From an uncultured Eubacterium sp. (GTDB taxonomy: Bacteria; Bacillota; Clostridia; Oscillospirales; Acutalibacteraceae), in the NCBI GenBank assembly GCA_905233545.1, contig CAJOEV010000024.1, positions 1 through 63,880 of the forward strand: a DNA stretch of 63,880 nt. Direction: 5' to 3'. The number at the start of each line of letters is the position of its first letter. Position 1 is the first letter of the stretch. A model generated the notes under the pieces. That model saw only the letters and a list, made by a program, of their open reading frames with translations, did not search any database and was not told the DNA's origin. This document shows, piece by piece, positions 8,328 to 17,300 of this stretch. Made by a program: the position numbers and the translations under genes.

Positions 8328-10123
8328 GCCGCAGAACGATTGCGCTTACGGGGAATCCCAATGTCGGCAAAAGCACGGTTTTCAACGAGCTTACGGGAAT
8401 GCATCAGCACACGGGAAACTGGATTGGAAAAACCGTTGAAACCGCCTCATCTCATTTCTATTATAAATTTAATGACTATACCATTGTTGATTTGCCGGGG
8501 ACGTATTCACTCAGCGCCGCTTCAAAGGAGGAAGAGGTTGCACGTGATTTTCTGAAATCCTCAAAGCTTGACTGCACAATTTGCGTTATTGATTCAACGG
8601 TTCTTGAGCGCTCGCTTATTCTTGCCTTTCAGGTTATGAAGCTGACGGATAACGTTGTTATTCTTCTCAATTTAACCGATGAAGCAAAGAAAAAGGGAAT
8701 ATTTGTTGATTCCGATAAGTTGTCATCACTGCTCGGTGTTCCCGTTGTTAAATCAACTGCAAGGTCGGGAAGGGGAATAAACAGTCTGCTTGAAGAAATT
8801 CACCTTATTTCAACGGGTGCAAAAAAGCCGAAACCTAAAAAGGTTTTCGGTGATGAAGAGTTTTGTTATAAAACCGCAAAGCAGATTGCCCTTGCGGTTG
8901 TTTCTCAATCAAAGGAACAGGGCGAGAGCCTTTTTGATAGAATAATGCTTGGAAAATATACGTCGTTTTTTGCGCTTGTTCTTATTTTTGCATTTGTTTT
9001 GTATCTGACAGTTCGGCTTTCAAACTATCCGTCAATGCTGCTCAGGCAGGTGCTTGATTTTGTTGAACAGAAAATAGCGCAGGGACTTGTTTCATTGGGC
9101 ACTCCCGATTGGGCAATCAGTCTTTTTGTCTATGGAATGCTTCGGGTTTTGTTTTTTGTTGTTTCGGTTATGCTGCCGCCTATGGCAATATTCTTTCCGC
9201 TTTTTTCACTGCTTGAGGATTTCGGGTTGTTTCCGAGAATTGCCTTTAATCTTGATGCACCCTTTGAAAAATGCTCGTCCTGCGGAAAGCAGGCGCTTTG
9301 CTGCTGTATGGGTCTGGGCTGTAATGCCGTCGGTGTTACAGGTGCAAGAATAATTGACTCACCGCGTGAAAGGCTGATTGCAATAATCACAAATTCGCTG
9401 ACTCCCTGCAACGGGCGTTTTCCGCTTCTGATTGCAATAATAACAATGTTTTTCGCAAAAAATATGATTCAGTCAACTGTGCTTCTGATTTTTCTTCTGG
9501 GTCTATCCATGCTTATGACAATGCTTTCATCATCATTTCTCGGCAAAACGGTTTTGAGGGGCGTTAAAAGCTCGTTTGTTATGGAAATGCCGCCGCTTCG
9601 CAAACCGCAGTTTTTCAAAACGATTATTAATTCACTGCGCGAAAAGGTTGTTTTTGTTTTAATGCGAGCAGTTTGCGTTGCCGCGCCTGCGGGGCTTGTT
9701 ATATGGCTTCTTGCCAATATAAGAATCGGGGATATGAGCATACTTTCCCATATGGCAAATTCGCTCGATGCAGTTGGCAGAATAATGGGGCTTGACGGTG
9801 TTATACTGCTTGCTTTTATTCTCGGATTTCCTGCAAACGAAATCGTTCTGCCGATTGCGTTGATGACGTATCTTTCAACAGCAGAGCTTTCGGATTATTC
9901 CTCTTTAAGCTCACTTCATCAGCTTTTGATTAATAACGGCTGGACGGCAACAACTGCACGTTGCACCTGTGTTTTTTCGCTCTTTCATTTTCCGTGCGGA
10001 ACAACGCTTATAACAATTTTCAAAGAGACAAAAAGTATTAAATGGACACTGCTTTCGGTTGTGTTACCGCTGTCAATAGGGTTTGTTTTATGCTGTTTTA
10101 TTAATGCGTTTATTAAATTTTGA
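8324..10123 (+). CDS. feoB: Ferrous iron permease FeoB
   Basis: A 599-aa Fe(II) permease. The N-terminal G domain shows GNPNVGKST (P loop), DLPGTYSL (G3) and NLTD (G4). The membrane part carries the paired gate motifs, including CCMGLGCNAVGVTGARI and the later GFPANEIVLPIALM. It is shorter than the roughly 770-aa enterobacterial protein but within the range of compact clostridial FeoB proteins. It is cotranscribed with feoA. No Fur-type 19-bp box was recognised; candidate inverted repeats lie upstream of feoA. Confidence 0.93.
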   Translation: MSRRTIALTGNPNVGKSTVFNELTGMHQHTGNWIGKTVETASSHFYYKFNDYTIVDLPGTYSLSAASKEEEVARDFLKSSKLDCTICVIDSTVLERSLILAFQVMKLTDNVVILLNLTDEAKKKGIFVDSDKLSSLLGVPVVKSTARSGRGINSLLEEIHLISTGAKKPKPKKVFGDEEFCYKTAKQIALAVVSQSKEQGESLFDRIMLGKYTSFFALVLIFAFVLYLTVRLSNYPSMLLRQVLDFVEQKIAQGLVSLGTPDWAISLFVYGMLRVLFFVVSVMLPPMAIFFPLFSLLEDFGLFPRIAFNLDAPFEKCSSCGKQALCCCMGLGCNAVGVTGARIIDSPRERLIAIITNSLTPCNGRFPLLIAIITMFFAKNMIQSTVLLIFLLGLSMLMTMLSSSFLGKTVLRGVKSSFVMEMPPLRKPQFFKTIINSLREKVVFVLMRAVCVAAPAGLVIWLLANIRIGDMSILSHMANSLDAVGRIMGLDGVILLAFILGFPANEIVLPIALMTYLSTAELSDYSSLSSLHQLLINNGWTATTARCTCVFSLFHFPCGTTLITIFKETKSIKWTLLSVVLPLSIGFVLCCFINAFIKF

Positions 10124-10142
10124 ACAATAAAAAACTTATTTC

Positions 10143-10171
10143 TTGTATTAATACTCTTTTTCTGTTAAAAT
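10143..10171 (+). promoter_or_regulatory. Promoter of the sugar symporter gene
   Basis: TTGTAT (10143-10148), 17 bases, TAAAAT (10166-10171), followed by an AAAGGAG ribosome site at 10188-10194. Confidence 0.55.
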
Positions 10172-10201
10172 ATTAACATAAATCAGCAAAGGAGTATTAT
10201 T

Positions 10202-11854
10202 ATGAGTAATAAAACAGCGTACAATATTTCTGATAATACCTATACTAAAAAAGAGCTGTTCGGCTACTTAACAGGTATGTTCGGACAGAATGTTATCTAT
10301 CAGGTTATTGCAGCAGGTCTTGTAAGCGTTTATCTCGGAACGGTGCTTTATATTCCCGCTTCAGTTGTTGCAGTAATTCTTTTTGCAGCAAGAATCTGGG
10401 ACGCAATCAACGACCCGATGATGGGCACAATTGTTGACAGAACTCACACCAAATGGGGTAAGTGCAGACCCTATTTAATCATTTTTCCTGCAATTATCGG
10501 AGCAATGACAATTCTTTGCTTTGTCAACGGAATATACACAAATCCGGGCGCAAGCAAAGCGCTTATTATTGCATGGGCAGCAATTTCCTATATCGTATGG
10601 GGAATGCTTTTCACGGTTTGCGATATTCCTCTTTGGGGAATTACTTCTCTTATGACAGAGGATATGGACGACAGAGCGAAGATTCTCGGTCTTGCGCGTA
10701 TTGCAGCGGGAATAGGCGGAATCGGAACAGTTATTTCTTTTATCCCGGGCTTCCTCAAGGGTATGTTTGAGGGCAAGTATAACGCAATGGTTGATGGTGA
10801 AAACTTCACACAGCAGATGGCTAATAACTACACTGCAAGAGCTGCGTGGATTGCAACGGTTGTAATCATTACCGTTGTGGCAACAATCTGCTTTGAGATT
10901 GCGGGTCTTGTTGCAAAGGAAAGAGTTCCCGGTGATGCAGAGGACAAAAGAGGCATAATCGAAAACTTCAAGATTATGTGGAAATGCCTGCCCTTCCGTC
11001 AGATTCTTATCTCGGGCGTCATCCGTTCACCCCTCCAGCTCCTTATGATTATCGCAATGCCTCTCGTGCTTTATTACTACACAGATAATGCATTTGAAAA
11101 TGTCGGAAATCTTGACGGAGGAAAGAGAATTATCAAAATTGCAATAATCGGTCTTGCAGTTTTCATTCCTCAGTTTGTTTCAATGGCGATAACACCGAAT
11201 CTTGTTAAGAGATATGAAAACAAGAAGATTTATAATTTCTTCTCTGTTGCAGGTGCAGTTCCCTATGGACTTATCTTTGTCGGATATTTGCTTTCAAAAG
11301 GTAATCTTCTTTCATGGGGATGGGTTATTGCATCGGCTGTTTGCATTGGTTTTGCTTCTGCATCAATGGGCGGAATCAACGTTATGCAGTCAATTATGAT
11401 TGCCGACTGCGTTGACTATGAGGAATTCCACAACGGCTACCGTCCCGACGGTGTATTCTTCTCGGGACAGAGCTTTTTAACCAAACTTTCGGGAGGTATT
11501 GCAGCTCTTATTCAGGGACTTGTTTACACCATCGTTAAGTTCTCGGACCAGAATCTTGATAATATTAACTACCGTCTTGCTCAGGGCGAGCATTTCTATG
11601 AGCTCGACGGCGGAAAATACGCAGCTGCAATGTTCTTCCTTATCTCAGTACCGATTGCTGTAAGCATGCTTCTTTCGGCACTTCCGATGAAGAACTATGC
11701 AATGACTGATGACGAGCACAGAAAGATGCTTAATGCTCTTATCAAGAGAAGAACGGGCGAAACCGAAACGGCGTCTCAGCCCGATGTTGCAGCGCAGGCA
11801 CTCATTGACAATATGGATGAGATAGTTGACACAATAAACAAAATCGAAGAATAG
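10202..11854 (+). CDS. GPH-family sugar:cation symporter (MelB/YicJ-like MFS)
   Basis: A 550-aa polytopic membrane protein of the glycoside-pentoside-hexuronide:cation symporter family. The diagnostic early motif DRTHTKWGKCRPYLI and the preceding RIWDAINDPMMG are present, and the late segment DYEEFHNGYRPDGVFFS is typical of the family. It has about twelve predicted helices, with a hydrophilic C-terminal tail of about 50 residues. The family imports oligosaccharides or glycosides with Na+ or H+; the substrate cannot be read from the sequence and no glycosidase gene is adjacent. It is flanked by its own promoter and terminator, so it is monocistronic. Confidence 0.85.
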   Translation: MSNKTAYNISDNTYTKKELFGYLTGMFGQNVIYQVIAAGLVSVYLGTVLYIPASVVAVILFAARIWDAINDPMMGTIVDRTHTKWGKCRPYLIIFPAIIGAMTILCFVNGIYTNPGASKALIIAWAAISYIVWGMLFTVCDIPLWGITSLMTEDMDDRAKILGLARIAAGIGGIGTVISFIPGFLKGMFEGKYNAMVDGENFTQQMANNYTARAAWIATVVIITVVATICFEIAGLVAKERVPGDAEDKRGIIENFKIMWKCLPFRQILISGVIRSPLQLLMIIAMPLVLYYYTDNAFENVGNLDGGKRIIKIAIIGLAVFIPQFVSMAITPNLVKRYENKKIYNFFSVAGAVPYGLIFVGYLLSKGNLLSWGWVIASAVCIGFASASMGGINVMQSIMIADCVDYEEFHNGYRPDGVFFSGQSFLTKLSGGIAALIQGLVYTIVKFSDQNLDNINYRLAQGEHFYELDGGKYAAAMFFLISVPIAVSMLLSALPMKNYAMTDDEHRKMLNALIKRRTGETETASQPDVAAQALIDNMDEIVDTINKIEE

Positions 11855-11882
11855 ATTAATAAATTAACCGTTTGGTAAGAAC

Positions 11883-11924
11883 AAATGCCGAAGCGAAGGT
11901 TTTAAAGCTTTCGTTGCGGCATTT
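11883..11924 (+). terminator. Terminator of the sugar symporter gene
   Basis: An aaatgccg/cggcattt base stem (8 bp) extends inward through an imperfect aagcgaag/ctttcgtt helix. The T tail is weak (TTTCTTATT). Confidence 0.6.
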
Positions 11925-11934
11925 CTTATTAATA

Positions 11935-11964
11935 TTGACTTTTTTAATATATACATGTTATTAT
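11935..11964 (+). promoter_or_regulatory. Promoter of the phosphatase-STAS-NRPS operon
   Basis: TTGACT (11935-11940), 18 bases, TATTAT (11959-11964) with an extended -10 TG at 11956-11957. It sits 30 bases before the first start codon; no other strong promoter was seen before the NRPS gene. Confidence 0.55.
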
Positions 11965-11993
11965 TATGGTATTAATGATTTTAGAGGTTTAAA

Positions 11994-14000
11994 ATGCGAA
12001 AGTCTGTATTTTTTAAGTTTGCGCTGATTATTATTCCCATAGTGTTAATATTTGAAATGGCAGAAGTTTATTTTTCATATCGCACAATATATAATGAAAC
12101 TCTTGAAACAAGCAAAAAAACCGTTGTTAATATTGCAAAAGAAGCAGCGGATGAATTTATGTATTATAATCCCAATGACTCAAAGGACAGGGAAAATTGC
12201 AGTAAAGAATTTGATGATTTGTGCAAAACTCACGGAGTTACATACATCTTTGCAATTGAGCCTGATTTAGATACCAGAGATGAAAAATATATTGCTATCG
12301 GTTTCGGCGAAAATGCTTCGGAAAGAGCAAAGAAAACCAGGTACCCCGGAGTGATTGTTAAGGGTACTCTTTCAGATGATGAAATTAAGGTGTATAACGG
12401 CGTAAAACAGCACGCTGTTATTCACGAGGTCAATGAGTTTGACGATACATTAATATGCTATTATCCGGTTTCAAATTACTATGATTATTCGAATGATTCT
12501 TTTGTAACTTTTGATAAACCGATGCTGATTGGTGCGGAGATTTCACTTAAAACCATCAGTAAAAACACAGCCCAGAAGCTCAGCAGGACAGGCGCTATTC
12601 AGATTCTGTTTTCTTCTCTTACTCTTGCGCTGGTATTCTTTGTTTTGTATTTTAGAATCAGCGGACCTGTCAGGAAAATCAGCACGAGAATGAAAAACTT
12701 TGTTTCCGACAGAGACAAGGAGTTTGAAAAGCTTCCGGTCAAAGGCAGAGACGAGCTTGCCGAAATGTCGAATTCCTTTAATATAATGGCTGAGGAAATC
12801 GATAACTACATTGAGTCCATTGATAATTACACAAAAGAAAAACACAGGAATGAAGCGGAGCTTGATATCGCAAGAACAATTCAAAACGGACTTATTAAAC
12901 CGCCGCAGTACTGTGACGATGCAGTAAGCATTAACGCCTACATGCAAGCGGCAAAAAATGTTGGCGGCGATTTATACGAATATCAGATTCTTAAAGACGG
13001 CAGAGTGTACTTTGTTATTGCCGATGTATCGGGGAAGGGAATTATTGCTTCACTGTTTATGTCGCGTGCAATAACACTTCTTCATCAATATGCTCTTATG
13101 GAATATTCACCTGCAAAAATGCTTTACACATTCAACAACACGCTTGCGGAACAGAATCCAAAAGGATTGTTCATAACAGCATTTGCAGCAATTTATGACC
13201 CGGGCGCGGGCACTCTTACCTATTCCAATGCAGGGCACAACCGTCCTTACATTATTTCGGATAATGAGCTGATTATGCTCGACGGTGCAGCGGGTGTTGC
13301 TGCAGGAGTTTTCAGCGATAATGAATACACCCAGGAAACCGTTAAACTCAAACCCGACGATGTTATATTCCTTTATACGGACGGTGTTAATGAAGCCGAG
13401 AGCAATTCGGGCGAAATGTTTGGAACTGATAGGCTTGAAAACGAACTCAAAAAACATATCGGAAAAATATCGGACAATATTTGCGATGATGTTCTTGAAT
13501 CGGTCAAAGAATTCACCGAGGGTGCAGTTCAAAACGATGATATTACAGTTCTTGCTCTGCGTGTTAAACCAAAAGCGGAAAGCAAGAAAGTAACTTTTGA
13601 TGCTGACACAAAAAACCTTGTTCTTCTTAAAGATATGATAATGAACGAGCAGGGCATTCCCGAAGAAACAAAAGCCTTGCTTCGATTAATTGCCGAGGAG
13701 ATATTTGTTAACATTTGCTACTATGCTTATGACAATGGCGAGGGCGATATAACGGTTGAATTAAAGGTTAACTCTGACGGCGCAACAATCATCTTTACCG
13801 ATACGGGAAAGCCTTTTGACCCGACTGTCGATGTGGTTAAAATTGAAGAATATGACCACGAAAACAGTATAGGAGGACTCGGACGTTTTCTTGCCTTTGA
13901 AATGGCGGATGAGTCTTCATATGCTTATGAAGATAATAAAAATAAACTTACAATCACAAAATATTTTAACTCAAATCAGAATTATGGAGGTGCTTTATGA
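11994..14000 (+). CDS. Membrane SpoIIE-type PP2C phosphatase fused to an RsbW-type ATPase
   Basis: A 668-aa signalling protein. TM1 lies at about 8-28, an extracytoplasmic sensor region at 30-200, TM2 at about 200-220, then HAMP (about 222-275). A PP2C/SpoIIE domain (about 300-520) follows with GGDLYEY, ADVSGKG, SNAGHNRPY, LYTDGVNEAES and DDITVLAL. The C-terminal GHKL ATPase (about 540-665) has the N-box AEEIFVNICYYAY, FTDTGKPFDP and GGLGRFLAF. The PP2C domain should dephosphorylate a STAS-domain Ser/Thr, and the RsbW-like domain is the matching kinase or anti-sigma type. Having both in one chain makes a bifunctional switch. The next gene encodes the expected STAS substrate and overlaps it by four bases. 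The signal sensed is unknown. Confidence 0.88.
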   Translation: MRKSVFFKFALIIIPIVLIFEMAEVYFSYRTIYNETLETSKKTVVNIAKEAADEFMYYNPNDSKDRENCSKEFDDLCKTHGVTYIFAIEPDLDTRDEKYIAIGFGENASERAKKTRYPGVIVKGTLSDDEIKVYNGVKQHAVIHEVNEFDDTLICYYPVSNYYDYSNDSFVTFDKPMLIGAEISLKTISKNTAQKLSRTGAIQILFSSLTLALVFFVLYFRISGPVRKISTRMKNFVSDRDKEFEKLPVKGRDELAEMSNSFNIMAEEIDNYIESIDNYTKEKHRNEAELDIARTIQNGLIKPPQYCDDAVSINAYMQAAKNVGGDLYEYQILKDGRVYFVIADVSGKGIIASLFMSRAITLLHQYALMEYSPAKMLYTFNNTLAEQNPKGLFITAFAAIYDPGAGTLTYSNAGHNRPYIISDNELIMLDGAAGVAAGVFSDNEYTQETVKLKPDDVIFLYTDGVNEAESNSGEMFGTDRLENELKKHIGKISDNICDDVLESVKEFTEGAVQNDDITVLALRVKPKAESKKVTFDADTKNLVLLKDMIMNEQGIPEETKALLRLIAEEIFVNICYYAYDNGEGDITVELKVNSDGATIIFTDTGKPFDPTVDVVKIEEYDHENSIGGLGRFLAFEMADESSYAYEDNKNKLTITKYFNSNQNYGGAL

Positions 14001-14290
14001 AACTGAACACATCATTTGAAGAGAACATTTGCACAATTGCAATTGAAGGTCAGATTGACACATTAACTGCTCCCGAGCTTGAGCAGGCAGTGAATGATGC
14101 GGTGCCGAACTGCGAGAAAATGGTGTTTGATATGTCGCAGGTTGACTACATATCATCAGGCGGTATCAGAGTTGTTGTGGGAACAAGCCATATTCTCGGC
14201 AAGGATAATCTGACTCTTCGCGGATTGGCTCCGAATGTCTATGAGATATTCCGCCTTACAGGTTTTACTGCATTTTTAAATATTGAATAG
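13997..14290 (+). CDS. STAS-domain anti-sigma factor antagonist
   Basis: A 97-aa single STAS domain of SpoIIAA/RsbV type. The phosphoacceptor region reads DMSQVDYISSGGIRVV; one of the two serines is the expected phosphorylation site. It starts inside the stop of the phosphatase/kinase gene (ATGA), so both are made together and probably act as a pair. The NRPS start lies 39 bases downstream with no terminator between, consistent with one operon. The effector controlled by the switch is not encoded beside it; no sigma factor gene was seen in the window. Confidence 0.9.
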   Translation: MKLNTSFEENICTIAIEGQIDTLTAPELEQAVNDAVPNCEKMVFDMSQVDYISSGGIRVVVGTSHILGKDNLTLRGLAPNVYEIFRLTGFTAFLNIE

Positions 14291-14329
14291 ATTGCACATT
14301 GGTTTTAATAAGAATAATTGGTGAGTATT

Positions 14330-17300
14330 ATGAGTAAATTAATCTGCAAAATTAATGAAAGAATAAGTAGCAACCCTGATTTTACTGTTCTTGTCGATAC
14401 GGGCGAAAACAGCAGCTTTACATATGCACAGTTTGATTCCTATGCAAGAAAAATTGCGGGCAAGCTGAAGCGCTTCGGAGTTGAACAGGGCGATTTCGTT
14501 ACAATTGAACTTCCCAGATGCAAAGAATACATTGCTGCAATGTATGCAATCTGGCTTACAGGTGCTGCATATGCACCTCTTTCATCGGAATATCCTGCTG
14601 AACGCATTGAATACATACGTTCGGATTGCAAGGCAAAAACATACATTGATGAAAAGTTCCTCAGGGGAATTGAAGACGAGGAAGCATTCAGTGAGAATAT
14701 TGAAATCGGTGAGGAAAATCCTGCACTTCTGATTTATACTTCAGGCTCAACAGGAAAGCCGAAAGGCGTTTTCCATTCCCACGCAAGTATAAGCGATGCG
14801 GTGTTCAGATATAACGATTATTTCAATTTGCCTGAAGGCTGCCATACTGCACTTGCTGCGCCGTTTTCTTTTGTTGTATCAGTGCACGATATTTTTCTTC
14901 CGCTTACTATTGGTGCAACAGGCTATATTATGCCGACGGAGGTTATGCGTGACCCGATATTGCTGGCTGATTTTATTGACGACAATCAGATAAACCATAT
15001 CTTTATCAGCCCGAAAATGCTTAAGGTATTTAAACCAAAGGGTAATTCTCTTAAGACGGTATATACAGGAAGCGAAAGAGTCTCCGATACATACAGCGAA
15101 GATTTCGAGCTTGTTGTAATGTACGGTCAGTCAGAATGTGCAGCAACACTTGCCTTTAAGGTTGATAAAAAATACAACAACACTCCTATAGGAAAGCCCA
15201 TAGGAGAGGTTAAGGCATATGTTCTTGACGAAGACGGCAATCAGGCACAGGAGGGTGAACTCTGTCTTACAGGCCGTTTTGCAACCGAATATCTCAATCT
15301 TCCTGAACAAAGTGCAAAGACCTTCACTGCAAATCCATTCTACGATGAGGATAAAAGCGAAAAAATGCTTCGCACGGGTGATATTGTTAAACTCGGCGAG
15401 GACGGAAATATTATCTTCCTTAACCGTAAGGACTGGATGGTTAAAATCAACGGTCAGCGTGTTGAACCCGGTGAAATAGAAACCCTTATCAAAAACACTC
15501 CCGGTGTTCACGATGCAGTTATCAAGGATTTTAAAAACCAGTACGGTCAGGTTTACCTTGTTGCATATTATGTTGAAAAAAGCTCTACCGAGGCGGATGA
15601 AATAAAGCAGGAAATATCTAAAAATCTGCCTTCATATATGATACCTTCATTTTTCGTGAAACTCGATAAGCTTCCTGTTAACGCAAACGGAAAGCTTGAC
15701 AGAAGTGCGCTTAAGGCTCCCGAGGCATCAAGCTTTAAGAATGATTATATTGCGCCTGAAACAGATATGCAAAAAGCACTTTGCAAGGCGTATGAAAAAG
15801 TGCTCGGTGTTGAAAATGTCGGTGTTGATGACGATTTCTTTGCCCTCGGCGGTGATTCAATAAAATGCGCTATGGCTGCAAGCGAGTGCGCTCTTTACAA
15901 AATCAGCACAGCCGATATATTTGCGGGCAAAACTCCCCGTATGATTGAGCGTATGCTGATTAAGAAGGCTTCAAGAAAAGCGCTTGTTAAAAAGGCGAAA
16001 AAGCCGAGAATTTATCCGCTTACTCCTTTTGAAAGAGGAATGTACATTGAGCAGAAGCTGGACGAAAATTCAACCGTTTACAATCTCAATGTTGCAGCAA
16101 TTATAAACGGAGCGGACACTTCTTCGATTAAAGAGGCTTTGTGCAAAGTCATGAAAGCACACGAAGCATTCACTTCCTATTACGGTGAGGAAAACGGCTT
16201 GCCCGTACGAATTCTTACGGACAAGCTTCCCGAAATTGAGGTTAAGCAGGCAGAAACACGAGAAGAGGTTATTGATATTATTGATAACTACGCTGTTCCG
16301 TTTGACCTTAACAAGGGAATACCCGTCAGACCTACGGTTTACGAAGTCGGCGGTGAATGTATTCTTCATTTGGCGATACACCATATCGCTTTTGACGGCG
16401 GTTCTGCTGCAGAATTTGTTCGCGAACTGTCTGACGCATTATGCAAAAAAGAAATTCATACATCCGAACTCGACCTTTCCGATATTTATGACGCAGAGGA
16501 CAAATCCGAAAGCGGTATGTCTTTCTACCGTGAACTTTTTGCTGACGGCATACCCGTTAACGATATGCCTTTAAAGGGCAAGCGCCCGAAGGTTCATCCG
16601 CTTTCAGACAAGGAAATTGATTTCATCTGCGAAGGCGAAATGCTTGATTCCATCGGCAAAACAGCAAGGAAGTTTGAGGTAACGGAATTTGAGCTTATTT
16701 TCTCCGCTGTTTCAATGGCACTCGGAAAGTATACAACCTCCGAGGATGTTGTGTTGGGAATTCCTACAAATATGCGCCCCAACGGCGGCGAGGACATCAT
16801 CGGTATGTTTGTTAACACCGCCCCCGTTCGCGTTAAGCCTGTCAGAACAGCAGAGCTTCGCGATTATATTACCTCGTCTGCAGAGTCCGTCAGAAATGTT
16901 ACATACGGCGCATCTCTTCCGTTTGAAGAGGTTGTCGGCGAGTTTGTTAAGCAGCGCGACGAAAGCCGAAATCCGATATTCGATGTCTCTCTCAACTATA
17001 TGCTTTATCCGCCTGTTTGCGAGCAAAACGGAATAGGCATTGAGCTTTATGTTCCGCTTCAGAAAATGAGCAGGGATATCGGAATAGTAATCCGTAAAAC
17101 CGACGGAAAGCTTACCTTTATGGTTCAGTATTCCTCCGAACTTTTTGATGATACGGTTATCAACGGATTTGTTGAACAGATTCAACACACCTTAAAGCTC
17201 CTATCTGAAACGGATGTTACAACCGTTAGAGACGCTCTGGCGCTTCCGTCTGCTCAGCAGAAGATGATGGAAGAGTTCAGCAAAACAGAGACTGCAAAAA

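Noticed and set aside
14318-14329. TTG start for the NRPS four codons upstream
   Set aside because: ATG 14330 has GGTGAG upstream, while the TTG lies before that site.
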